Shown here: in pieces, positions 1 through 6,220 of the stretch | How the letters are laid out: every line of letters starts with the position of its first letter | How positions within the stretch are numbered: the first letter of the stretch is position 1 | NCBI GenBank assembly: GCA_964384485.1 | Contig: CAYLLE010000132.1 | Location: forward strand, 1 to 10,147 | From: CAYLLE01 sp964384485 | Lineage (GTDB): Bacteria > Spirochaetota > Spirochaetia > CAYLLE01 | Direction of reading: 5' to 3' | DNA: 10,147 nucleotides | Translations under genes and position numbers: made by a program | The notes under the pieces: generated by a model | What the model saw: only the letters and a program-made list of their open reading frames with translations | Database searches by the model: none | Told to the model about the DNA's origin: nothing

Positions 1-1186
1 CCATCTGCAGGGCAGTAACCGATATTTCCTGACCGAACGCGATGGTCGGTTTGGAGCGGCCGGACCATTCATTCAGCTCTCTTAGAAGCCCCGATTCTTC
101 CCCGTTCAGGGAGATCCCCGTTTTTTCACCGAACCCGAACTGGGAAAGGATGAATCTGAATGATTCCTCGGAGACAGTATCGGAGGCCATGGCAGCGCCG
201 ACATTACTGGAGTATTTCAGAATCCCTTCCGGGGTAAGCACTCCGTAATTGCCGAGATCGGTTATGCGGTAGCCCGACTCCTCTGTTCCCGTCCCCCGAT
301 AGCCCCCGGCAGTATTGAACGCGGAGGAGGTGTTTATTCCGCCCAGCTCCAAGAAGGCGCTTATAGTAAAAATTTTAAATACGGAACCCGGTTCGTACAG
401 CTGGGTTATAGCCCGGTTTTTTAAACTGGATGAGTCAAATTCGGAGTAAACATTCGGATCGTAGGCGGGAATGGAAACCATGGAAAGTATATCTCCGGAA
501 TAGGAATCCATTACCGTTAGAATGACCCCCTCAGTTTTATTTACCTGATGAGCCTCCCGGGCAATCTCTTCCATCCTGAACTGCAGGTCAAGATCCAGGG
601 TAAGAAATACCTGGTTTCCGTATATCTTATCCGCCCCTTCTTCCGGCTCCGGAGAGAGTTCCGGATCAAACATGTATTCAATTCCGTCTAAACCGGTGTT
701 ATCGAGTCCCACATATCCGATTACGTGGGAAGCGATTGTCTCTTTCGGATAATTTCTGCTCGATTCTGTACGGAAGGAAATGCCCTTTATTTCCTCCTCC
801 CCAAGCCGCTTCTTGAGCCGTTCACTCTCTGTGGGCGTGATTTTTCGTTTTATAAATGTGAAATCCGGCGGTGTGGTAAGTGATTCGTACACCACGTCCT
901 CATCAACCCCGAGACTCTCGGCCGCGATTTCCGCGGTTCGGCGCGGATGTTCCACATTCGGATCCCATGCGGTGACAGTATCCAAGCTGGTCTGTAGAGC
1001 GAGAATTTTCCCGTTCCGGTCCAGAATAGGCCCGCGTTCCACAGTAACCGTTCCGATACCGGGCGGCTCCGCTGTGTTCCCGGGATCGAGCATCAGGGCG
1101 GCATAATTCGCGATCAGCATAAATATGAATATCACGGTAAGCAGGGCAAATACAAAGAATCTTCTGCGGCTGTATATTTCTATCAT
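1..1186 (-). CDS. ftsI: Class B penicillin-binding protein (FtsI/PBP3-like transpeptidase), 3' end cut by window edge
   Basis: Peptidoglycan D,D-transpeptidase that cross-links stem peptides at the division septum, anchored in the inner membrane with its catalytic domain outside. The minus-strand reading frame is open for 395 codons from ATG at 1186-1184 and leaves the window. A short basic N-terminus precedes one membrane segment (about residues 10-32). The dimerisation-domain motif VERGPILDRNGKILA lies at 49-63. The catalytic SxxK motif is S268-V-F-K271 within YEPGSVFKIFT, and the second motif is S326-S-N328. The segment IAFGQEISVTALQM (382-395) resembles FtsI more than PBP2/MrdA. The third KTG motif should lie beyond the edge. 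It follows the signal peptidase gene after 13 bases, so co-transcription is likely. The start is uncertain: an in-frame TTG at 1192-1190 is nearer to GGAGAA at the end of the upstream gene. FtsI rather than SpoVD or a second PBP is inferred. Confidence 0.88.
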   Translation of the reverse strand, partial: MIEIYSRRRFFVFALLTVIFIFMLIANYAALMLDPGNTAEPPGIGTVTVERGPILDRNGKILALQTSLDTVTAWDPNVEHPRRTAEIAAESLGVDEDVVYESLTTPPDFTFIKRKITPTESERLKKRLGEEEIKGISFRTESSRNYPKETIASHVIGYVGLDNTGLDGIEYMFDPELSPEPEEGADKIYGNQVFLTLDLDLQFRMEEIAREAHQVNKTEGVILTVMDSYSGDILSMVSIPAYDPNVYSEFDSSSLKNRAITQLYEPGSVFKIFTISAFLELGGINTSSAFNTAGGYRGTGTEESGYRITDLGNYGVLTPEGILKYSSNVGAAMASDTVSEESFRFILSQFGFGEKTGISLNGEESGLLRELNEWSGRSKPTIAFGQEISVTALQM

Positions 1187-1199
1187 AGGCAAATATGAA

Positions 1200-1709
1200 T
1201 TATCGTTCTCCCATCACCTTGCCGATAACCTTACGGACCGGAAGGAATCCGTAATTTCTGGAATCCAGGGATACCGCCCGGTTGTCTCCAACGACAAAAA
1301 TATATCCTTCAGGGATTCTATCATACTTTTCCGCAATTCCTATAAGATACAAGTTCCGTTTAAACCGTTCTTCCCCGATTATTACCGACGATTCAGTGAT
1401 ATTGATGATGTCACCTGAAGTTGCAATACACCGCTTCACCGCAATCCGGCTGTCCGCGGGGCTCCTGAACACTACTATATCATTTTTTTCCGGTTCCGCC
1501 CATAAAAAAATGTATCCGTTCTGAGGGATCCGGAGACCATAGGCAGCCCTGTTCACGAAAATTACTTGTTCCTCCCGGTATACCGGTTCCATTGAACCGC
1601 CGTCAATTCTCATAATATCCAGGAAAAACAGCTTAATAAGTATTAGAATAAATACCGGAAGCAGGATAATCAAGAAGAAGTGGATATCTTCATATACCTT
1701 TTGTTTCAT
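1200..1709 (-). CDS. lepB: Signal peptidase I (S26 family, short form)
   Basis: Membrane-bound serine/lysine-dyad protease that removes signal peptides from proteins exported by Sec, acting on the outer face of the cytoplasmic membrane. The protein has 169 residues, a short form compared with E. coli LepB (about 320). It has one N-terminal membrane segment (about 11-30). The catalytic serine is S39 in GGSMEP, and the catalytic lysine is K92 in AVKRCIATSGD. The last conserved box is GDN (141-143) with SLDSR (147-151), followed by GFLPVRKVIGKV. The lysine box reads KRCIATSGD where KRVIGLPGD is common, so the usual proline is replaced by serine. A possible ribosome site AAGGTG lies 11 bases before the ATG. 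It is the first gene of a likely two-gene unit with the FtsI-like gene. The family call is firm; paralogues are common in spirochaetes, so this need not be the main enzyme. Confidence 0.93.
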   Translation of the reverse strand: MKQKVYEDIHFFLIILLPVFILILIKLFFLDIMRIDGGSMEPVYREEQVIFVNRAAYGLRIPQNGYIFLWAEPEKNDIVVFRSPADSRIAVKRCIATSGDIINITESSVIIGEERFKRNLYLIGIAEKYDRIPEGYIFVVGDNRAVSLDSRNYGFLPVRKVIGKVMGER

Positions 1710-1749
1710 CTAATTTACGGCACCTTAAGTATAATACTGAGAGGGTATC
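1710..1749. promoter_or_regulatory. Divergent intergenic gap with a TATAAT-like box
   Basis: This 40-base gap separates two divergent genes. The segment agtataatact (1729-1739) is nearly self-complementary and could supply a -10 hexamer in either direction: TATAAT at 1730-1735 on plus, TATTAT on minus. No convincing -35 hexamer sits 16-18 bases away on either side. On the minus strand further upstream, TTGATT-N17-TATTAC (inside the M23 gene start) is another candidate for lepB. Assignment is tentative. Confidence 0.35.
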
Positions 1750-2994
1750 ATGTCGATATTCAGTAATATGGAAACGGTTATAAGAAATCAAAGAATCAGT
1801 AGAAGGATATCAGAACGGCGGATTTCCGGAAAGACCCTTTATACCGGAACGACTCGGGGTTCCAACGGGGTTCAGCAGCTTATGGCATGGCATCCCCCTT
1901 CTGGAAAAGGGCGTGAAAACCGGTGGGTCCCTGCCCGGATCACCCGTGCTTCCCGGAAGCGGCCCGGAAAAAACCTGCCGGTATTGAATTTCGTGACGGT
2001 AAAAAAAGCTGTTTCCCAGATCAGGTTCGCGGGGCTCTATCTGCAGATCGCACTCTGTGCTTTTTTAGTACTTACAGCCGCGCTGGTTTCCATAGAACCG
2101 GTTTCCAGATATGTAAATCAGCGCAAGCTTTTCTCCGGTCAAGGAGGCGGTCTGGCTCTGCCTCCGGAAGGGCTTATCGGAGAACTGCTTAATAAATATG
2201 CCGAACCGGAAAAAGAGTATTTCCTTTCAGGGAACCTAGACGACATCGATCCCGATACATTTGAGTCTTTAAGCCTCAGAAATTACACAATAAAACCCGG
2301 AGACACACTATCCGAAATCGCGAAGGCCGCGGGTCTAAATATGGATACCATCATTTCCTTTAATGATATTGACAGTGTCCGAAGGCTTCAGGTCGGTGCC
2401 GTATATAAAATACCGAACCGGGATGGACTGCTTTATAAAGTTAAACAGGGAGACAGTCTTTATACGATTTCTTCATCTTTCAATGTTGCCGTTACCGCCA
2501 TTCTTGACGCGAATAACCTTGGTTCCGCGGTAATCCATCAGGGGCAGGACTTATTTATTCCGAATGCCCGGATGAGTACTCAGGATTTAAAGATCGTGCT
2601 CGGAGAAGCATTCCGGATTCCGGTTTCACGGTACCGGTTCACCTCCGATTTCGGCCCCCGGAAGGATCCGTTCACCGGTGCGCCGAGTTACCACTACGGA
2701 GTTGATTTAGCGGCATCTCTGGCAACCCCGATATACGCTGCCATGGAAGGCCGGGTAATCGCGGCCGATTACAACGCCCTTTACGGCAACTACATCATCC
2801 TTAAGCATGCCGGCAGGTATCAGACCCTCTACGGACATCTGCATTCCTTTTCCGTGCGGGTAGGCGAGTATGTTACCCAGGGGAAAAAGATCGGAACCAT
2901 GGGCAATACCGGGAGATCCACCGGGGTACACCTGCACTTCTCCATCAATAAAAACGGTTCATGGCTTGATCCGGAGAAATACATAAATTTTTAA
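1750..2994 (+). CDS. LysM-domain M23 metallopeptidase, membrane-anchored
   Basis: Predicted zinc-dependent peptidoglycan endopeptidase of the LytM/M23 type, held at the cell wall by LysM domains; 414 residues. A strongly basic N-terminal region (1-92) comes first, then one membrane segment (about 93-115). Two LysM repeats follow at about 178-223 (YTIKPGDTLSEIA) and 228-272 (YKVKQGDSLYTIS). The M23 domain covers about 296-414. Its zinc ligands are visible as H315 and D319 in YHYGVDLA and H396 in HLHF (394-397), with H363 in YGHLH as the conserved active-site histidine. The motif set is complete, so it should be active rather than a degenerate activator. Its physiological role (cell separation, elongation, flagellar wall remodelling) cannot be told from sequence. 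GAGAGGG (1739-1745) just before ATG may serve as the ribosome site. The gene converges on secA and is probably monocistronic. Confidence 0.9.
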   Translation: MSIFSNMETVIRNQRISRRISERRISGKTLYTGTTRGSNGVQQLMAWHPPSGKGRENRWVPARITRASRKRPGKNLPVLNFVTVKKAVSQIRFAGLYLQIALCAFLVLTAALVSIEPVSRYVNQRKLFSGQGGGLALPPEGLIGELLNKYAEPEKEYFLSGNLDDIDPDTFESLSLRNYTIKPGDTLSEIAKAAGLNMDTIISFNDIDSVRRLQVGAVYKIPNRDGLLYKVKQGDSLYTISSSFNVAVTAILDANNLGSAVIHQGQDLFIPNARMSTQDLKIVLGEAFRIPVSRYRFTSDFGPRKDPFTGAPSYHYGVDLAASLATPIYAAMEGRVIAADYNALYGNYIILKHAGRYQTLYGHLHSFSVRVGEYVTQGKKIGTMGNTGRSTGVHLHFSINKNGSWLDPEKYINF

Positions 2995-3011
2995 GGACAT
3001 TTCGTTAGCTG

Positions 3012-3045
3012 AATACTGCCGCGGATTATTTTCCGTGGCAGTATT
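3012..3045. terminator. Long hairpin between convergent genes, secA stop codon in the loop
   Basis: The arms aatactgccgcgg (3012-3024) and ccgtggcagtatt (3033-3045) pair over 13 bases with one G-T wobble, around an 8-base loop. The secA stop codon (3028-3026) falls in this loop and the right arm encodes the last secA codons. No strong T-run follows in either direction, so it may be a weak bidirectional terminator or an mRNA 3'-end stabiliser. Confidence 0.6.
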
Positions 3046-5764
3046 TATACTTCTTGCCGCTGCCGCACGGACACGGTTCGTTCCGTCCCACCTTCGGGAC
3101 GGTATTTTTTATCTGCTGTCTGCTTGGCTGTTCGTGGGTCTGCGGCGAAGGGGCTTTACCGCCTGCTCCGGCGAAGACGCGCATTTCACGGTGGGTTGCC
3201 GTGGCCTGGGAAACCCTGGCTCTGCTGCGGGCTTTTTCCCGTTCCCGGTATCCTTCCGCCTTAACAAGGAATATTTTTTTTGCGATTGCGGAGCGGATGT
3301 CGTAGAGGAGCTGGTCGAATATTTGGAACCCTTCCAATTTGTACTCTAAAAGAGGATTTTTCTGTCCATAGGCTCGCAGATAAACCGCTTCCCGTAATGC
3401 CTCCAGGTTTTCCAGATGATCCTGCCATCGTGAATCGATATTTCGAAGGTACTCGTACCGGATGGCCATATTAAAGGTTTCAGGCGAGAGGATTTCCTCC
3501 TTTTCAGCCAAATCCCGTTCCAGTTCATCCTTAAGCCGGTCTTCCAGTTCCTGAGGTTTCAGCGATTCCATCTCTTCCTGGCTCATTTCAGGGGTAAAAA
3601 AGAGATCATCTTTAAGTCCGGTAAGAGCTTCAGCCAATAAGGATTTGTCTCCATCGGAATCCCGGTATTTTTCCATGTTTTGACTCAGGATATCGATTCC
3701 TGTGGCGAGAACCCGGGCTTTAAGGTTTTCGTCAGAAAGGATCTTGTCCCGTTCATCATAGATAAATTTCCGCTGTTCATTCAGAACATCGTCATATTCC
3801 AGAAGGTGCTTCCGGATTTCGAAGTTCCGCTCTTCCACTTTATTCTGGGCCCGTTCAAGACTCCGGTTTATCAGCGGGTGATTCAGCGGGGCTCCTTCAC
3901 TCATACCGGAACGGGTCATCAGATTTTTAACCGCCGAGGCTCCTCCGCCGAAAAGACGCATAAGATCATCATCCATTGATATGAAGAATTTTGAACATCC
4001 CGGATCGCCCTGTCTCCCGGAACGTCCGCGGAGCTGATTGTCAATTCGGCGTGACTCGTGCCGTTCCGTTCCGAGAATGTACAGGCCCCCCGCTTCCTGA
4101 ACCTCCCGGTACTGCCGCTTCCAGTCCTCATACTCTTTCTGATACGCTTTCCTGTATTCTTCAGGGGAGGCTTCGGTTCCGGCTTTCTTTCTGGCCCGGA
4201 ATTCCGGATTCCCGCCGAGTTTGATATCGGTACCACGTCCGGCCATATTGGTTGCAATGGTGACCGCGCCTTTAGAGCCTGCCTCCGCGATGATCATTGC
4301 CTCCCGGGCGTGATTTTTCGCGTTCAGAACTTCGTGTCGGACACCCCGTTTTGTCAACAGTGCCGAGAGGGTTTCCGATTTCTCAATGGAAACAGTACCG
4401 ACAAGGATAGGCTGGCCCTTGCCGTGAAATTCCTGTATTTCATCACCTATGGCCTGGTATTTTGTTTCTTCATTCAGATAGATAACATCGTTCATGTCAT
4501 CCCGGATGATCGGTCTGTTTGTGGGAATAACAACAACGTCAAGGTTATATATCTTGGCGAACTCTTTTGCTTCCGTATCGGCCGTTCCGGTCATGCCCGA
4601 CAGTTTATCGTACATGCGGAAGTAATTCTGAAAGGTGATTGTCGCCAGGGTCCGGTTCCGCTGAGCTACCTTTATTCCTTCTTTTGCTTCTATCGCCTGG
4701 TGGAGACCTTCGGAATAGCGGCGGCCGTAGAGGATCCTTCCGGTAAACTCATCGACGATCTGAACCTGTCCTTCCTGAACAACATAATCGGTATCCAGCC
4801 GGAACAGGTAGTGGGCCTTCAGCGCCTGGGTCGCATAGTGGATGTACTCAAAATTCTCATCAAGGAAAAGCGAGCCGTTTATCAGTTTCCGGTTTTGAAG
4901 CAGCTCCTCCAGGTGATTCAGTCCCTGATCGGTGAATGTTACCCGTTTGCCCTTTTCGTCTACCTTGTAATCACCCACCGGTTCTTCCGGGTATTCTCCC
5001 GTTTCCGGGTCTTTCGCGCATTCTTCCAGCTGTCCGACAAGCCGGTTTACATTGATGTATTTAGAAGTGTCATCTTCCGCGGCCCCCGAGATGATAAGGG
5101 GAGTACGGGCTTCATCAATGAGAATGGAGTCTATCTCATCTACAATACAGAAAGAATGCCCCCGCTGTACTTTGGTGCCTGCTTCGACCCGCATGTTGTC
5201 CCTGAGGTAATCGAATCCGAACTCGTTATTTGTTCCGTAAGTGATGTCTTTACCGTAGGCCTCCTTCCGGCCGGCGTTATCCATCTGGGAAAGAATGGAT
5301 CCGACGGTAATTCCGAGATAGTCATAGACGGGGCGCATCCATTCCGCGTCTCTTCCGGCCAGATAATCGTTTACCGTTACGATATGAACCCCGTTTCCGG
5401 TAAGAGCGTTTAAGTACGCGGCGGTAACGGCGGATACCGTTTTCCCTTCACCGGTTTTCATCTCCATGATCCTTCCCTGGTGGAGAACAATCCCGCCTAA
5501 GAGCTGGGAATCATAGAGCCGTTCACCGATCGTCCGCCGAGCGGCTTCTCGAACCAGGGCGTAGGCTTCCGGGAGTAGGTCGTCCAGACTCTCTCCGCCC
5601 TGATACCTGACACGGAATTTATCGGTCATTCCGCAGAACTCGTTATCTTTCAGGTTCATTGCCCATTCTTCGAGACTGTTGATACGCTGCAGAATAGGTA
5701 TAAGTAAATTCAAATCTTTAATATTTTTCGATCCGAATAGGATCTCTACGAATTTTTTTGCCAT
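3026..5764 (-). CDS. secA: Preprotein translocase ATPase SecA
   Basis: Motor ATPase that drives unfolded preproteins through SecYEG; cytoplasmic and membrane-associated. The protein has 912 residues, close to E. coli SecA (901). Visible motifs in order: Walker A MKTGEGKT (102-109, K108), DEAD-like VDEIDSILIDEARTPLIISG (208-227), the motor-domain motif TNMAGRGTDIKLGGN, the arginine-finger region RGRSGRQGDPG, and a C-terminal zinc motif with C898, C900, C909 and H910 in RNEPCPCGSGKKYKYCHGK. The zinc tail, which binds SecB or lipids in other bacteria, is intact. The start is well fixed because a TAA stands directly before the ATG in frame. There is no clear Shine-Dalgarno near the ATG, and a candidate promoter ends only 8 bases upstream, so the mRNA may be leaderless. 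It converges on the M23 gene and stands alone as a unit. Confidence 0.98.
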   Translation of the reverse strand: MAKKFVEILFGSKNIKDLNLLIPILQRINSLEEWAMNLKDNEFCGMTDKFRVRYQGGESLDDLLPEAYALVREAARRTIGERLYDSQLLGGIVLHQGRIMEMKTGEGKTVSAVTAAYLNALTGNGVHIVTVNDYLAGRDAEWMRPVYDYLGITVGSILSQMDNAGRKEAYGKDITYGTNNEFGFDYLRDNMRVEAGTKVQRGHSFCIVDEIDSILIDEARTPLIISGAAEDDTSKYINVNRLVGQLEECAKDPETGEYPEEPVGDYKVDEKGKRVTFTDQGLNHLEELLQNRKLINGSLFLDENFEYIHYATQALKAHYLFRLDTDYVVQEGQVQIVDEFTGRILYGRRYSEGLHQAIEAKEGIKVAQRNRTLATITFQNYFRMYDKLSGMTGTADTEAKEFAKIYNLDVVVIPTNRPIIRDDMNDVIYLNEETKYQAIGDEIQEFHGKGQPILVGTVSIEKSETLSALLTKRGVRHEVLNAKNHAREAMIIAEAGSKGAVTIATNMAGRGTDIKLGGNPEFRARKKAGTEASPEEYRKAYQKEYEDWKRQYREVQEAGGLYILGTERHESRRIDNQLRGRSGRQGDPGCSKFFISMDDDLMRLFGGGASAVKNLMTRSGMSEGAPLNHPLINRSLERAQNKVEERNFEIRKHLLEYDDVLNEQRKFIYDERDKILSDENLKARVLATGIDILSQNMEKYRDSDGDKSLLAEALTGLKDDLFFTPEMSQEEMESLKPQELEDRLKDELERDLAEKEEILSPETFNMAIRYEYLRNIDSRWQDHLENLEALREAVYLRAYGQKNPLLEYKLEGFQIFDQLLYDIRSAIAKKIFLVKAEGYREREKARSRARVSQATATHREMRVFAGAGGKAPSPQTHEQPSRQQIKNTVPKVGRNEPCPCGSGKKYKYCHGK
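3083..3110 (+). terminator. Intrinsic terminator for the M23 gene, inside secA 3' end
   Basis: CCGTCCC (3083-3089) and GGGACGG (3096-3102) form a perfect 7-base GC-rich stem with loop ACCTTC, followed at once by TATTTTTT (3103-3110) on the plus strand. This is a textbook Rho-independent terminator for transcription coming from the M23 gene, 88 bases past its stop. On the minus strand the same bases encode the basic linker just before the SecA zinc motif, and the order is A-run then stem, so it should not stop secA transcription. Confidence 0.8.
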
Positions 5765-5772
5765 TTACCGGA

Positions 5773-5801
5773 ATTTAACCCTTTTTTTTATCCTTGGTCA
5801 A
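5773..5801 (-). promoter_or_regulatory. Candidate sigma-70 promoter of secA
   Basis: Read on the minus strand, TTGACC (5801-5796) and TTAAAT (5778-5773) are separated by exactly 17 bases; matches to consensus are 5/6 and 4/6. Transcription would start near 5766, within about two bases of the secA ATG. The -35 hexamer ends one base short of repeat copy A (starts 5803), so the repeat lies directly upstream of the promoter. Confidence 0.5.
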
Positions 5802-5802
5802 C

Positions 5803-5890
5803 CAGCAATTTCCGGTGATCACATTCGCATTAAAATTTATAAATTGTTTTATTACAGAAATACATAAATCTGAATCACCGGAAATTTCTG
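5803..5890. repeat. Palindromic repeat copy A (88 bases, divergent member)
   Basis: The ends cagcaatttccggtgat (5803-5819) and atcaccggaaatttctg (5874-5890) are inverted repeats matching at 16 of 17 positions. They follow the same pattern as copies B and D (CAGCAA..CCGGT..) but with paired changes on both arms. The A+T-rich interior does not align with the other three copies and lacks their conserved block. I see no direct repeats at its edges. It lies between the secA promoter and copy B. Confidence 0.75.
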
Positions 5891-5912
5891 TTTTTCCGCG
5901 AAAAAAAATATG

Positions 5913-6004
5913 CGGCAAATCCCGGTCAACCCGATATAAATTAATATATTATATGAAATTATTGCCTCTTCTCAATCACAGAAGGAGTTGACCGGGATTT
6001 GCTG
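5913..6004 (+). repeat. 92-base palindromic repeat copy B
   Basis: Terminal arms 5913-5930 and 5987-6004 pair at 17 of 18 positions plus one G-T. It aligns without gaps to copy D (83 of 92 identical by hand count) and to copy C (69 of 92). A perfect 9-base direct repeat AAATATGCG occurs at 5906-5914 and 6005-6013. It overlaps the first two bases of the left arm, so it is either a target duplication with a worn left end or part of a 99-base tandem with copy C. The internal block TGCCTNTTCTNAATCACANAAGG is shared with C. Confidence 0.88.
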
Positions 6005-6011
6005 AAATATG

Positions 6012-6103
6012 CGGCAGTTCCCGGTTATCCTTACATAAATTTTTATATTATAAATAATTATTGCCTATTCTAAATCACACAAGGTTTTAACCGGGAACTC
6101 TTT
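6012..6103 (+). repeat. 92-base palindromic repeat copy C
   Basis: Same length and orientation as copies B and D, about 75% identical to B by ungapped hand alignment. The inner arms agttcccggtta (6016-6027) and taaccgggaact (6088-6099) pair perfectly over 12 bases although their sequence differs from B at three positions, each compensated on the opposite arm. The outermost bases no longer pair, suggesting an older copy. It is preceded by the same AAATATG as copy B, giving a 99-base tandem period (5906-6004 and 6005-6103). Confidence 0.82.
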
Positions 6104-6185
6104 GTTCATATGTTCCTAAAAGTGAATAACATTTTGTACAGAAATAAAATGCGGGGCCGGCCGGAATCAGCTTTTGAGGACATCG

Positions 6186-6214
6186 TTGACAGCGGGAGAC
6201 GGTGCGCTTAATAT
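6186..6214 (+). promoter_or_regulatory. Strong sigma-70 promoter of the lipoprotein-nnr operon
   Basis: TTGACA (6186-6191) is a perfect -35. The -10 is TAATAT (6209-6214, 4/6 match), and the spacer is exactly 17 bases. The expected transcription start is about 6221, which is the A of the lipoprotein ATG. An in-frame TAA at 6209-6211 rules out any start further upstream, and no Shine-Dalgarno is placed correctly. The message is therefore predicted to be leaderless. Confidence 0.75.
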
Positions 6215-6220
6215 GAGCTT

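Noticed and set aside
115..126. EKTG (residues 354-357) as the KTG catalytic motif of the FtsI-like protein
   Set aside because: It lies under 30 residues after the SxN motif and matches the FGFG..TGI..NGE segment normal for FtsI; the real KTG should be much further on, outside the window.
4058..5413. 451-codon open frame on the plus strand opposite secA
   Set aside because: It is fully antisense to a clear SecA with all motifs, its translation has no recognisable domain and is unusually rich in Phe/Val/Ile, as expected from reading opposite codon-biased sequence.
5679..5991. Short plus-strand frames across the secA start and repeats A and B
   Set aside because: They run through inverted repeats and A+T-rich loops, lack ribosome sites and show no protein-like composition.
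5913..6004. Repeat copies B, C and D as Rho-independent terminators
   Set aside because: Stems enclose loops of more than 50 bases and no T-run follows either arm.
5803..6103. CRISPR array
   Set aside because: Units are about 90 bases, diverge by 25% or more and have no short direct repeats separated by unique spacers.
6213..6215. ATG at 6213 as the lipoprotein start
   Set aside because: It is out of frame with the lipoprotein; the in-frame codon at 6209 is a stop.
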